A stretch of 64,000 nucleotides of DNA from Clostridium punense. Lineage in GTDB: Bacteria > Bacillota > Clostridia > Clostridiales > Clostridiaceae. The notes under the pieces were generated by a model. It was not told the origin of the DNA and did no database searches. It saw nothing but the letters and a program-made list of their open reading frames with translations. The stretch spans positions 1 to 64,000 of the forward strand of contig NZ_JAGGLL010000016.1 of NCBI RefSeq assembly GCF_017874425.1. Direction: 5' to 3'. Position 1 is the stretch's first letter. Every line of letters starts with the position of its first letter. This document shows positions 35,895 through 43,393 of the stretch, piece by piece. The position numbers and the translations under genes are program-made.

Positions 35895-36440
35895 TAAGAG
35901 GAGATGCACCAACCTCATAATTCACAGTGCTAGAGGAATTTGAAAATACTATAATTGATAAATAGGAAAAGTAATGATTTATGAATTCTTAATAATAGCA
36001 TAAATCATTACTTTTTATCTTTTATAGATATATAAGATAAAACTGATTTCGTAGTTTTAGCAGCTCTTAAGAAAATGAAGGAAGTGCTACATATAAATTA
36101 TAGGTAGATTATGGTTTTCATATAAAAAATATATATAGATAGGGTATAATCTATTAGGATTTTCAATTATACATTTTAAGCCTCATCACATATAATTTAT
36201 AGTTGTGTGAAATTCAATATATTATATAATTTATATAATAATTTGGAATATAATGAAAAATACTGGGATGATTTTCATTGCTAATGGACAGCTAAGTAAA
36301 GTTTATATGGTTAAACTTTATTATGTATTGATTTTCTACATAATGTAAAACTATAACTATTAAATATAAATAAAATAATGCTGGATTTTCAAAGTGTTTG
36401 TTATAGATGAGATCACAGCTAAATGCGGAGGGACAAGTTA
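35895..36440. other. Intergenic region upstream of the phn-type operon
   Basis: It holds a terminator (35967-36017) and then about 400 bp of AT-rich sequence. I looked for PhoP/Pho-box-type repeats upstream of phnD and saw none that are convincing. Confidence 0.4.
35967..36017 (+). terminator. Rho-independent terminator
   Basis: A perfect 17-bp stem AAAAGTAATGATTTATG / CATAAATCATTACTTTT with a 15-nt loop and T-run, 70 bp after the CBS gene. Confidence 0.82.
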
Positions 36441-37346
36441 ATGAAAAAAGTGATGGCAGCAGTACTTGCAGGACTTATGATGTTTTCAGTTACCGCTTGT
36501 GGTAAGAGTGCAGAGACAGAAACAGCTAAAAAGGAAACACCTACCTTTAAAATAGGAGCAATTCCAGACCAAGCAGCAGCAGATTTAAATAGGAATATGG
36601 GAGAAATGGCTAAATACTTAAGTGAAAAAACAGGACTTAAGGTGGAGTTTGTTCCTTCAGTTGATTATGCAGCACTAGTTACTGGTTTTGAAAGAGGAGA
36701 AGTTCAAATGGCTTGGTTCGGTGGATTAACAGGAGTTCAAGCTAGAGGAGTAGCACCAGGAGCAGAAGCTATTGCGCAAAGACCAATGGATGCTAAGTTT
36801 AAGTCAGTATTTATTGCTCAAAAGGACTTAGATGTAACTAAACTTGAAGATATAAAGGGAAAGACCTTTACTTTTGGAAGTGAAAGTTCTACTTCAGGAA
36901 GCCTAATGCCACGTTATTTTTTAACTCAAGCAGGAATAGATCCAGAGAAGGATTTTAATGGAGCACCAAACTACTCAGGTAATCATGATAAAACTATTGC
37001 CCTTGTACAAGGGGGTTCTTTCCAAACTGGAGCTCTAAATGTTTCTGTATGGGAAAAATCTATTAAAGAAAACAAGGTAGACTTAAATAAGGTTAAGGTT
37101 TTCTACACAACTCCTGAATACTTTGATTATCACTGGACAATCAATAAGCCAGATAATATAGATAAAGTTTATGGAGAAGGAACTAAGGAGAAGGTTAAAA
37201 AAGCCATATTAGAAATGAATGTTGAAGCAGGTGGTTCTCAAGCAGAAGTTCTAAAGTTCTTCCAAACAGATAAATTTGTAGAAACTAACAATGATAATTA
37301 CAAAGCAATTGAAGAAGTAGGTAAGAAACTAGGAATGGTTAAGTAA
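36441..37346 (+). CDS. phnD: Phosphonate-type ABC transporter substrate-binding lipoprotein
   Basis: 301 residues from the ATG at 36441, preceded by GGAGGGAC; an in-frame ATG at 36423 overlaps that site. A lipoprotein signal peptide ends at Cys20 (FSVTAC). The mature protein is a PhnD-family periplasmic-binding fold (IGAIPDQAAADLNRNM, MAWFGGLTGVQARG, FGSESSTSGSLMPRYF). It delivers phosphonate or a related oxyanion to the PhnC/PhnE transporter downstream. No phosphonate-degrading genes are nearby, so the actual substrate (phosphonate, phosphite or another compound) is uncertain. A terminator follows, which may set its higher expression relative to phnCE. Confidence 0.9.
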   Translation: MKKVMAAVLAGLMMFSVTACGKSAETETAKKETPTFKIGAIPDQAAADLNRNMGEMAKYLSEKTGLKVEFVPSVDYAALVTGFERGEVQMAWFGGLTGVQARGVAPGAEAIAQRPMDAKFKSVFIAQKDLDVTKLEDIKGKTFTFGSESSTSGSLMPRYFLTQAGIDPEKDFNGAPNYSGNHDKTIALVQGGSFQTGALNVSVWEKSIKENKVDLNKVKVFYTTPEYFDYHWTINKPDNIDKVYGEGTKEKVKKAILEMNVEAGGSQAEVLKFFQTDKFVETNNDNYKAIEEVGKKLGMVK

Positions 37347-37359
37347 AATAAACCTTAAT

Positions 37360-37401
37360 AATAACTTTGGAGGGATGTAAGTCCTGCCAAAGTTATTGTT
37401 T
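37360..37401 (+). terminator. Terminator or attenuator between phnD and phnC
   Basis: An 11-bp stem AATAACTTTGG / CCAAAGTTATT with a 16-nt loop, followed by GTTTTA. The T-run is short, so partial read-through to phnC is plausible. Confidence 0.65.
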
Positions 37402-37414
37402 TACTAGGAACTTT

Positions 37415-37517
37415 AACAACATTTTGGACGCTTCAAGTCTGTGATCTTCTAAAGTGGCAGTTGCTCACATTAGTCAAGTCACTTTGATGGCAGTGAAAGT
37501 TAGGTTCCAAAGTTGTT
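37415..37517 (+). other. Structured intergenic segment between phnD and phnC
   Basis: AACAACATTTTGGA (37415) can pair with TCCAAAGTTGTT (37506) and encloses AAAGTG (37451) / CACTTT (37480). GC content is visibly higher than in the flanks and no ORF is present. A structured leader of phnCE or a small RNA is possible; it matches no riboswitch class I know. Confidence 0.4.
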
Positions 37518-37809
37518 AGACCTAAGTAGCTTGCTGCGACTTTAATAATAGAAACTTTAAGGCATTCGTGATATATTAATTAAGATAAATTGTGAAACAA
37601 GAATAAGGAAACACTAGGATTAATTTAGCAGTAAATAGTTTAAATGATGTTAATTTTATATATGATATAGGCTGGTCCAATGTACAGTAAATATTTAAGT
37701 TGTTCAAAATACCAGTAGATTTTCAGATTTAAAAGCATGCACAGTAGAGAGCTTGCTTATGTTTATAAATAGAAAAGGATTAAGATTAAAAGGAATAGTA
37801 GGTGAAAAA

Positions 37810-38700
37810 ATGACTACAAATACTGATGTTGTATTTCAAATCAATAATATATCAAAGGTTTATGATAAAAAAATAGCTCTTAATTCTGTAGAAATCAACA
37901 TAAAAAAAGGTGAAGTTATAGCACTTATAGGACCAAGTGGGGCAGGTAAAACTACCTTGTTAAATACCTTAGCAACAGTAATAAAGCCTGATAAGGGAGA
38001 AATACTTTTAGATGGAAATAGCATAGAAAGCTATAAGGGAGTAAAGGAACTAGCAAAGAAGATAGGAATTATTCGTCAGCAGTTTGACTTAGTAGGACCT
38101 CTTCCTGTAATTCATAATGTGCTTGCGGGAAGGCTTAAGGATTGGGGGTTTTTTAAATCTTTACTATCCTTAGTAGTTCCACAGGATAAGGATTTAGCAA
38201 TAAGAGCTTTGGATAGGGTTGGAATTAAAGAAAAGGCCTATGAGAGAACTTCTAATTTATCAGGGGGAGAGCAGCAAAGAGTTGCCATGGCTAGACTTCT
38301 AGTCCAAAATCCTGAAGTGATTTTAGCAGATGAGCCTGTGTCCTCTTTAGACCCTGCACGTGCTGAAGATATTTTAGATACACTAACAAATCTTGCAAAG
38401 GAGGAGGGGCAAACTTTAATTGCCAGCCTTCATTCCGTGGAGTATGCTAAGAAATACTTTAATAGAATAATAGCTCTTCGTGAAGGAAAAGTATACTTTG
38501 ATCTACCTGCTGACAAGGTAACTAGTGAGCTATTAGGTAGCTTATATGACTTAAAAGAACTAAATGAAAATGGTAAGCAGAAAGAAAATATAAAAAATCA
38601 CCTTGGTGAAACCCAAGCTGACCAAAATGGACTTGCCCAAGACCAACTTGTTCAAAATGAACTTGTTCATTACATGAAGGAGTTGAAGGAAGATGAATAA
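37810..38700 (+). CDS. phnC: Phosphonate-type ABC transporter ATP-binding protein
   Basis: 296 residues from the ATG at 37810 (GTAGGTGA five bases upstream); in-frame starts earlier lack a site. Walker A GPSGAGKTTL, Q-loop RQQFDL, signature LSGGEQQRVAMA, Walker B VILADEPVSSLDP are intact. Odd: a 45-residue Asn/Gln-rich tail after the ATPase fold (about 250-296) with a near-repeated QDQLVQNELV. It overlaps the start of the permease gene by 8 bp. Confidence 0.93.
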   Translation: MTTNTDVVFQINNISKVYDKKIALNSVEINIKKGEVIALIGPSGAGKTTLLNTLATVIKPDKGEILLDGNSIESYKGVKELAKKIGIIRQQFDLVGPLPVIHNVLAGRLKDWGFFKSLLSLVVPQDKDLAIRALDRVGIKEKAYERTSNLSGGEQQRVAMARLLVQNPEVILADEPVSSLDPARAEDILDTLTNLAKEEGQTLIASLHSVEYAKKYFNRIIALREGKVYFDLPADKVTSELLGSLYDLKELNENGKQKENIKNHLGETQADQNGLAQDQLVQNELVHYMKELKEDE

Positions 38701-40333
38701 TCTTAAATCAACCATAGATTATCATAAAAAAGGCATCTTAACTGCATTATTAGTTTTAATATTTATATGGAGTCTTTTTTCAGTAACTTGGAGTAAGGAT
38801 CTTATTCATGCTGGTGGTAAAGCTACCATGATGCAAATATTTAATTCAATTCTTCATCCTAAGGTAACACCAGAGCTTATTAAGCTTGGATTTATTTCTA
38901 CTTGGAGAACTCTTGCCTATGCAGTGACAGGGATGACCTTAGCTTTTATTATAGCCTTTGTTTTTGGAATCTTAGCCTCAGGAATTATGGCAGAAAGAGA
39001 TGCCTCAAGAAAAGTATCAAAAAGTATATTTAGAGGCCTTTTAGGCTTTATGAGAGCAATTCATGAATTAGTGTGGGCTTGGCTCTTTGTTGCTGCTATA
39101 GGACTTACACCCTTTGCAGCTATTTTTGCACTAGCAATTCCCTATGGAGGAACCTTGGGTAGAATTTATGCAGATATTTTAAACGATGTGGCTAAAGAAC
39201 CTATAAGGGCATTAAAGGCTTCAGGAGCCACAAAGCTTCAGCTTTTAATTTACGGGTACCTTCCTTTAGCGAAGGTGGACATGATTAGCTATACAATGTA
39301 TAGGCTTGAATGTGCTGTTCGTTCTTCAACTATTATGAGCTTTGTTGGACTTGGAGGCCTTGGGTTTCAAATTCAATTATCCCTTCAAGATTTAAACTAC
39401 AATGAAGTATGGACTTTTATGTTCTTTTTAACTGCACTAGTAGTTTTAATTGACCTTTGGAGTAATGTACTTAGAAATAAGTTGATTTCTAATAAAGAGT
39501 ATAAGAAAAAGTTTAATTTTAATAAGTTTTCTCTTCTTTTAGCTGTAGTAATAATTATTGGTTCATGGGTATTTATATTTGTAGCTGATAAAGCTGATTT
39601 TTTTGGACTCTTCACTGAAAAGAATTATATGTACACCAAGAAGTTTATAAATGGACTTCTTGGAGCTCAAGAAGCGAATCCAGCCTTTTTAAATAGTGAA
39701 AGTTGGGCAAAGGCTTTGAAGCTTACTTATGATACTCTTCAAATGAGTGTTATGGCTATTGGTTTTGCAACTGTAGCAATGCTTTTAACTGTACTTCCAG
39801 CAGCAAGGAATGTAGCTGATGGAAGCCTAACTTTAAGTAAAAAGTGGTATAAATGGCTTAGTTTTGGAGTAATACGTTTTGTTTATATATTTTCAAGATC
39901 AGTACCAGAACTAGTTTGGGCAATGATTATAGTATTTATATTTAAACCAGGAATTTTGCCAGGAGCCATAGCTCTTGCTATACACAACTTTGGTATCATT
40001 GGAAAACTCTGTGCAGAGGTTATTGAGGATTTAGACTTAAGACCAATTAGAAATATAGCATCTTCGGGAGGAACTTCCTCACAAATGCTATTTTATGGTG
40101 TAATTCCAACAGTAATGCCTAAATTTATAACTTATATTCTCTATAGGGGTGAAGTAATTCTTCGTACCACTATAGTAGTGGGCTTTGTGGGAGCAGGAGG
40201 GCTTGGACAGCAGTTTAAACTAAGTATGAGTTACTTTAAATACACAGAAATAACTTTGTTATTAATTTGTTATTTACTACTTGTAGTTCTTGCAGATTTA
40301 TTATCTGAAGGGTCAAGAAAGTTAAGTGAATAA
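38693..40333 (+). CDS. phnE: Phosphonate-type ABC permease, two PhnE domains fused
   Basis: 546 residues. Two binding-protein-dependent permease domains in one chain: about 60-265 and 325-540, each with its ATPase-contact EAA-type loop (KEPIRALKASGATKLQLL and DLRPIRNIASSGGTSSQMLF). Most systems use two PhnE chains; fused forms occur in Firmicutes. Translationally coupled to phnC. A terminator follows. Confidence 0.92.
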   Translation: MNNLKSTIDYHKKGILTALLVLIFIWSLFSVTWSKDLIHAGGKATMMQIFNSILHPKVTPELIKLGFISTWRTLAYAVTGMTLAFIIAFVFGILASGIMAERDASRKVSKSIFRGLLGFMRAIHELVWAWLFVAAIGLTPFAAIFALAIPYGGTLGRIYADILNDVAKEPIRALKASGATKLQLLIYGYLPLAKVDMISYTMYRLECAVRSSTIMSFVGLGGLGFQIQLSLQDLNYNEVWTFMFFLTALVVLIDLWSNVLRNKLISNKEYKKKFNFNKFSLLLAVVIIIGSWVFIFVADKADFFGLFTEKNYMYTKKFINGLLGAQEANPAFLNSESWAKALKLTYDTLQMSVMAIGFATVAMLLTVLPAARNVADGSLTLSKKWYKWLSFGVIRFVYIFSRSVPELVWAMIIVFIFKPGILPGAIALAIHNFGIIGKLCAEVIEDLDLRPIRNIASSGGTSSQMLFYGVIPTVMPKFITYILYRGEVILRTTIVVGFVGAGGLGQQFKLSMSYFKYTEITLLLICYLLLVVLADLLSEGSRKLSE

Positions 40334-40686
40334 TATGTTTTAGAAAAAGTCATGAATAGTTTAAAGGAAATAAAACTTTTAAAGCCACCGTAGACAGTTT
40401 AGTCTGAGGTGGTTTTATTTTATCCTTAGAATATATTAACTTTCGTAGTAAAAAGGTATTTTACCAATCTTTAAAAAGCGCCAAGGGAATCGTCATAAAT
40501 TTCATATATAAGTTAATAACAGATTTTGAATTCATATGATAAAAAATAATACATATGGTCAGGAATAATTATCCATAGGGTAATTACAAGGTGATATTAC
40601 TGGTGATATAATTAATATAAGATTTAAAAGTGGGAGTATTTTAATTAAGTAGAAAAGGTATTATCAATACTAAAGGGGGACATAAA
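40334..40686. other. Intergenic region
   Basis: It contains the phnE terminator and then AT-rich DNA with no ORF. GGTGATATTACTGGTGATATAATT (two GGTGATAT copies, about 40590-40611) is a short direct repeat near the Nudix gene promoter region. Confidence 0.3.
40381..40420 (+). terminator. Rho-independent terminator of the phn-type operon
   Basis: AAAGCCACC / GGTGGTTTT with an inner AGAC/GTCT pairing, followed by ATTTTA. Confidence 0.75.
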
Positions 40687-41187
40687 TTGGAGATATGGGA
40701 CATATTAGATAAGCAGGGAAATAAAACTTACAAAACTATAGTTAGAGGAGAAGAATTAAAAGAAGGAGAGTATCATTTAGTGGTGCATATTTGGATTATG
40801 AATTCTAAAGGTGAGTTTCTAATTCAAAGAAGGGCTGATGCACTTAAGCTAATGCCTGGTATGTGGGCTGCCACTGGAGGGTCTGTTATAGCTGGTGAAG
40901 ATAGCAAAACTGCGGCTTTAAGAGAAGTTAAAGAGGAGCTTGGCATAGACATTAATGCAGATAATATTCATAAAATATGGAGAGTTACAAGAAAGCATAA
41001 TTTAGCAGATGTATGGTTTGTTAAAGAAGATGTCAATATAGAGGACTTAGAACTTTTAGAGGAAGAAGTAAGTCATGCTAAGTGGGTAGCTAAAGAGGAA
41101 CTAAAATCTATGGTTACAAAGGGCGAATTCCATAACTATGGAGCAGAGTATTTTAGGAAGTTATATGAATATGCAGGTAAAAATTAG
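40687..41187 (+). CDS. Nudix hydrolase, isopentenyl-diphosphate-isomerase-like subgroup
   Basis: 166 residues, TTG start with GGGGGAC upstream. The Nudix box fits G-x5-E-x7-RE-x2-EE-x-G: GSVIAGED...REVKEELGI. The EIWDILDKQGNKT start and VVHIWIMNSKGEFLIQRR are typical of the IDI-like Nudix subgroup, most of which hydrolyse nucleoside or other diphosphates rather than isomerise IPP. Substrate unknown. Confidence 0.88.
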   Translation: MEIWDILDKQGNKTYKTIVRGEELKEGEYHLVVHIWIMNSKGEFLIQRRADALKLMPGMWAATGGSVIAGEDSKTAALREVKEELGIDINADNIHKIWRVTRKHNLADVWFVKEDVNIEDLELLEEEVSHAKWVAKEELKSMVTKGEFHNYGAEYFRKLYEYAGKN

Positions 41188-41275
41188 TTTATGTTTATCA
41201 TAGCTTTAAACATAATAGGTAATTAACTATATTGGCATTGAGTATTAGAATTATTTTATTCTAGGAGGAGTAACT

Positions 41276-41803
41276 ATGAAGAAGCTGAACATAACTGGTA
41301 AAGACATAATTCAAACATTAGGACTTTTAATAGGTATACTATTAGCACGGTTTTTTCTTATAGATAATGTGAGGGTAGAGGGGCAGTCAATGTATCCTAC
41401 TTTAAATATGGAAAAATACAATGACAGAGTAGTTATAGAAAAGTACAAGCACTACACTAAAGACTATAAAAGAGGAGACATTGTAATTCTAAAGTCCGAC
41501 AGAACTAATAATGATACATTCATAAAGAGAGTCATAGGATTACCTGGGGAAACCATAGAAATAAAACAAGGTAAGGTATACGTTGATAATAATTTATTAG
41601 AGGAAGATTATCTAAGCAATAATATAATTACTAATCCTCAAATGAATTTAATAGTACCACAAGGCAGTTTATTTCTTTTAGGAGATAATAGAGGACATAG
41701 CAGAGACAGCAGAGATATTGGTACAGTATCAATAAATGATATATTAGGGAAAGCAAGCTATAGATTTAACCTTCTGCACTTAGACTTTGAAAAGTTAAAG
41801 TAG
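41276..41803 (+). CDS. lepB: Signal peptidase I
   Basis: 175 residues, single N-terminal membrane segment (about 11-31). The catalytic dyad is Ser38 (VEGQSMYPTL) and Lys84 (TFIKRVIGLPGE); the conserved GDNRGHSRDSRDIG box follows. It removes signal peptides outside the membrane. Length and one-TM topology match Gram-positive Sip enzymes. GGAGGAG precedes the ATG. Confidence 0.95.
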   Translation: MKKLNITGKDIIQTLGLLIGILLARFFLIDNVRVEGQSMYPTLNMEKYNDRVVIEKYKHYTKDYKRGDIVILKSDRTNNDTFIKRVIGLPGETIEIKQGKVYVDNNLLEEDYLSNNIITNPQMNLIVPQGSLFLLGDNRGHSRDSRDIGTVSINDILGKASYRFNLLHLDFEKLK

Positions 41804-41904
41804 AAAATTAGGAATAGAACTTTGTCTTTTCCAATATAACTAAGGATAAAAGTTTGCCATAGAGGTAGCTATTACATATCAATATGTGAAAAGGGGATGT
41901 ATTT

Positions 41905-42462
41905 ATGTTAGATGGTAATAAGGTTCTTGTAATTTATAAATCTAAGTATGGAAGTACAAAGAGATATGCTGAGTGGATTGCTAAAGAGGTAGATGGAGAC
42001 TTAGTTGAAAGTGCTAAGGTTAAAGTTGAGGACTTGGGGAAGTATGACACTATAGTTTTTGGAGGCTTTTTATATGCTGGAAGTATTAAAGGGATAAAGG
42101 TAATCACTGAAAACTTCCAAAGTATCAAGGATAAAAGAATAATAGTATTTGCTGTTGGATCTTCTTCAGAAAAGTCAAAGGAAGTTGAGAAGACTTTTGT
42201 TACAAATCTTAATGGAGAACTTAGGGAAAAAGTAAAGCATTTTTATCTTAGAGGCTCGTTAAATTATCAAAAAATGGGTTTGGTAGACAAAGTTATGATG
42301 GGGATGCTTAGAATAATGCTTAAAAAGGCTCTTAAGGGAGATGTATCTGCTGATGAGAGAGCCGAAATGGAAGAAATACTAAAGGCTTACGGAAATCCAG
42401 TAGATTGGACAGATAAGAAGGCTATTGAACCAATAATACAATGTATAAATAATATATACTAA
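41905..42462 (+). CDS. Flavodoxin-like protein 1
   Basis: 185 residues. The N-terminal FMN phosphate loop VIYKSKYGSTKRYAEWIA and TIVFGGFLYAG fit the flavodoxin/HemG-like domain. A helical C-terminus ends VDWTDKKAIEPIIQCI. The next gene is a close paralogue 22 bp downstream, so this is a tandem duplication, probably one operon. It is likely an FMN-dependent oxidoreductase or electron carrier; no heme-synthesis gene is nearby. Confidence 0.87.
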   Translation: MLDGNKVLVIYKSKYGSTKRYAEWIAKEVDGDLVESAKVKVEDLGKYDTIVFGGFLYAGSIKGIKVITENFQSIKDKRIIVFAVGSSSEKSKEVEKTFVTNLNGELREKVKHFYLRGSLNYQKMGLVDKVMMGMLRIMLKKALKGDVSADERAEMEEILKAYGNPVDWTDKKAIEPIIQCINNIY

Positions 42463-42484
42463 TTTTAAAAGTGAGGTTGTATTT

Positions 42485-43030
42485 ATGCTAGACAATACTA
42501 ATAAGGTTCTTGTGATTTATAAATCTAAGTATGGAAGTACAAAGAGATATGCTCAGTGGATTGCAGAAGAAGTAGGAGGAGACCTAGTTGAAGTCTCTAA
42601 GGTTAAAGCTGGGGACTTAGGTAAGTATGATGCCATAGTTTTTGGTGGTTTTTTACACGCTGTTGGAATTAGTGGAGTTAAGGTAATTAATGAAAACTTT
42701 AAAAATATAGCTGACAAGAAGATTATAGTATTTGCTGTAGGCTGCACTCCAGAGAGAGAAAAAGATATAGAGAAAGTGTTTTCAACAAACTTTAAGGGTG
42801 AAGTCAGAGAAAAGGTGCATTGTTTTTACTTAAGAGGAGCCTTTAACTACGATAACTTAGATTTAGTTGATAAAATGATGATGAATGCATTAAAAATTAA
42901 ACTTAAGAAAATTAAGGAAGAAGATTTAGATGAGGATGCTAAGGGATTATTAGAGTGTTATGATAATCCAGTAGACTGGACAGATAAGAAGTCGATTGAT
43001 CCAATAGTACAATGTATAAATAAAAATTAA
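42485..43030 (+). CDS. Flavodoxin-like protein 2 (tandem paralogue)
   Basis: 181 residues, ATG after GTGAGGTTG. It shares VLVIYKSKYGSTKRYA, the IVFGGFLHA loop and the C-terminal PVDWTDKK with the gene upstream; most differences lie in the middle and the helical region at about 140-165. Two Cys (CTPERE and LECYDN) are not found in paralogue 1. Confidence 0.87.
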   Translation: MLDNTNKVLVIYKSKYGSTKRYAQWIAEEVGGDLVEVSKVKAGDLGKYDAIVFGGFLHAVGISGVKVINENFKNIADKKIIVFAVGCTPEREKDIEKVFSTNFKGEVREKVHCFYLRGAFNYDNLDLVDKMMMNALKIKLKKIKEEDLDEDAKGLLECYDNPVDWTDKKSIDPIVQCINKN

Positions 43031-43080
43031 GGTTTATTTTTAAAATTGTTTGATATAGGTATATAGTTTAAGCAGCAATA

Positions 43081-43182
43081 AAACAGAGTGTTGGCAACAC
43101 TCTGTTTAGGCAATTGGTATTAATGTTATAATTTAAATTTTAGCATAGTAGCAACCAATTATTATATTGGGCTACTTTTTTC
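43081..43182 (+). ncRNA. Orphan antitoxin-RNA-like region, relic of a type I toxin-antitoxin locus
   Basis: Same order as at 57745-57866: hairpin AAACAGAGTG/CACTCTGTTT (43081-43107; on the minus strand it is followed by a T-rich run, so it may end minus-strand transcripts), then TGTTTAGGCAATTGGT with a TATAAT, then the terminator GTAGC..CCAAT/ATTGG..GCTAC plus TTTTTT on the plus strand. No toxin ORF is found on the minus strand beyond it. Probably a relic or a solitary small RNA. Confidence 0.45.
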
Positions 43183-43195
43183 ATACTTTAAAAAG

Positions 43196-43393
43196 TTAGG
43201 GATTAGTAGGTAATGTTACATAAATGCCAAAGCTCTCACCTTGCGCACTAATCCAGACTTGTCCATCGTGAGCTTCTATAGCATTTCTTAACAAAAGATA
43301 TTCGTAGTTTTCAAGAAGTTTACCTTGGAAGGAATATATACTGGTTTCAAGAGAAATCACAAAGTTACTAACTTCTTTTATTAGTATTTTTAA
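43196..43393 (-). pseudogene. C-terminal fragment of a histidine kinase (HATPase end)
   Basis: An open frame of 65 codons with no ATG; the first usable start is a GTG at about 43358. The predicted C-terminus reads LLLRNAIEAHDGQVWIS and then AQGESFGIYVTLPTNP, which matches the last strands of kinase ATPase domains (EAHGGxIWVxS...FxFTLP). The GHKL nucleotide-binding boxes are absent. It directly follows the CheB-CheR gene and overlaps its stop by a few bases, so it is probably the remnant of a deleted kinase gene. Confidence 0.5.
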
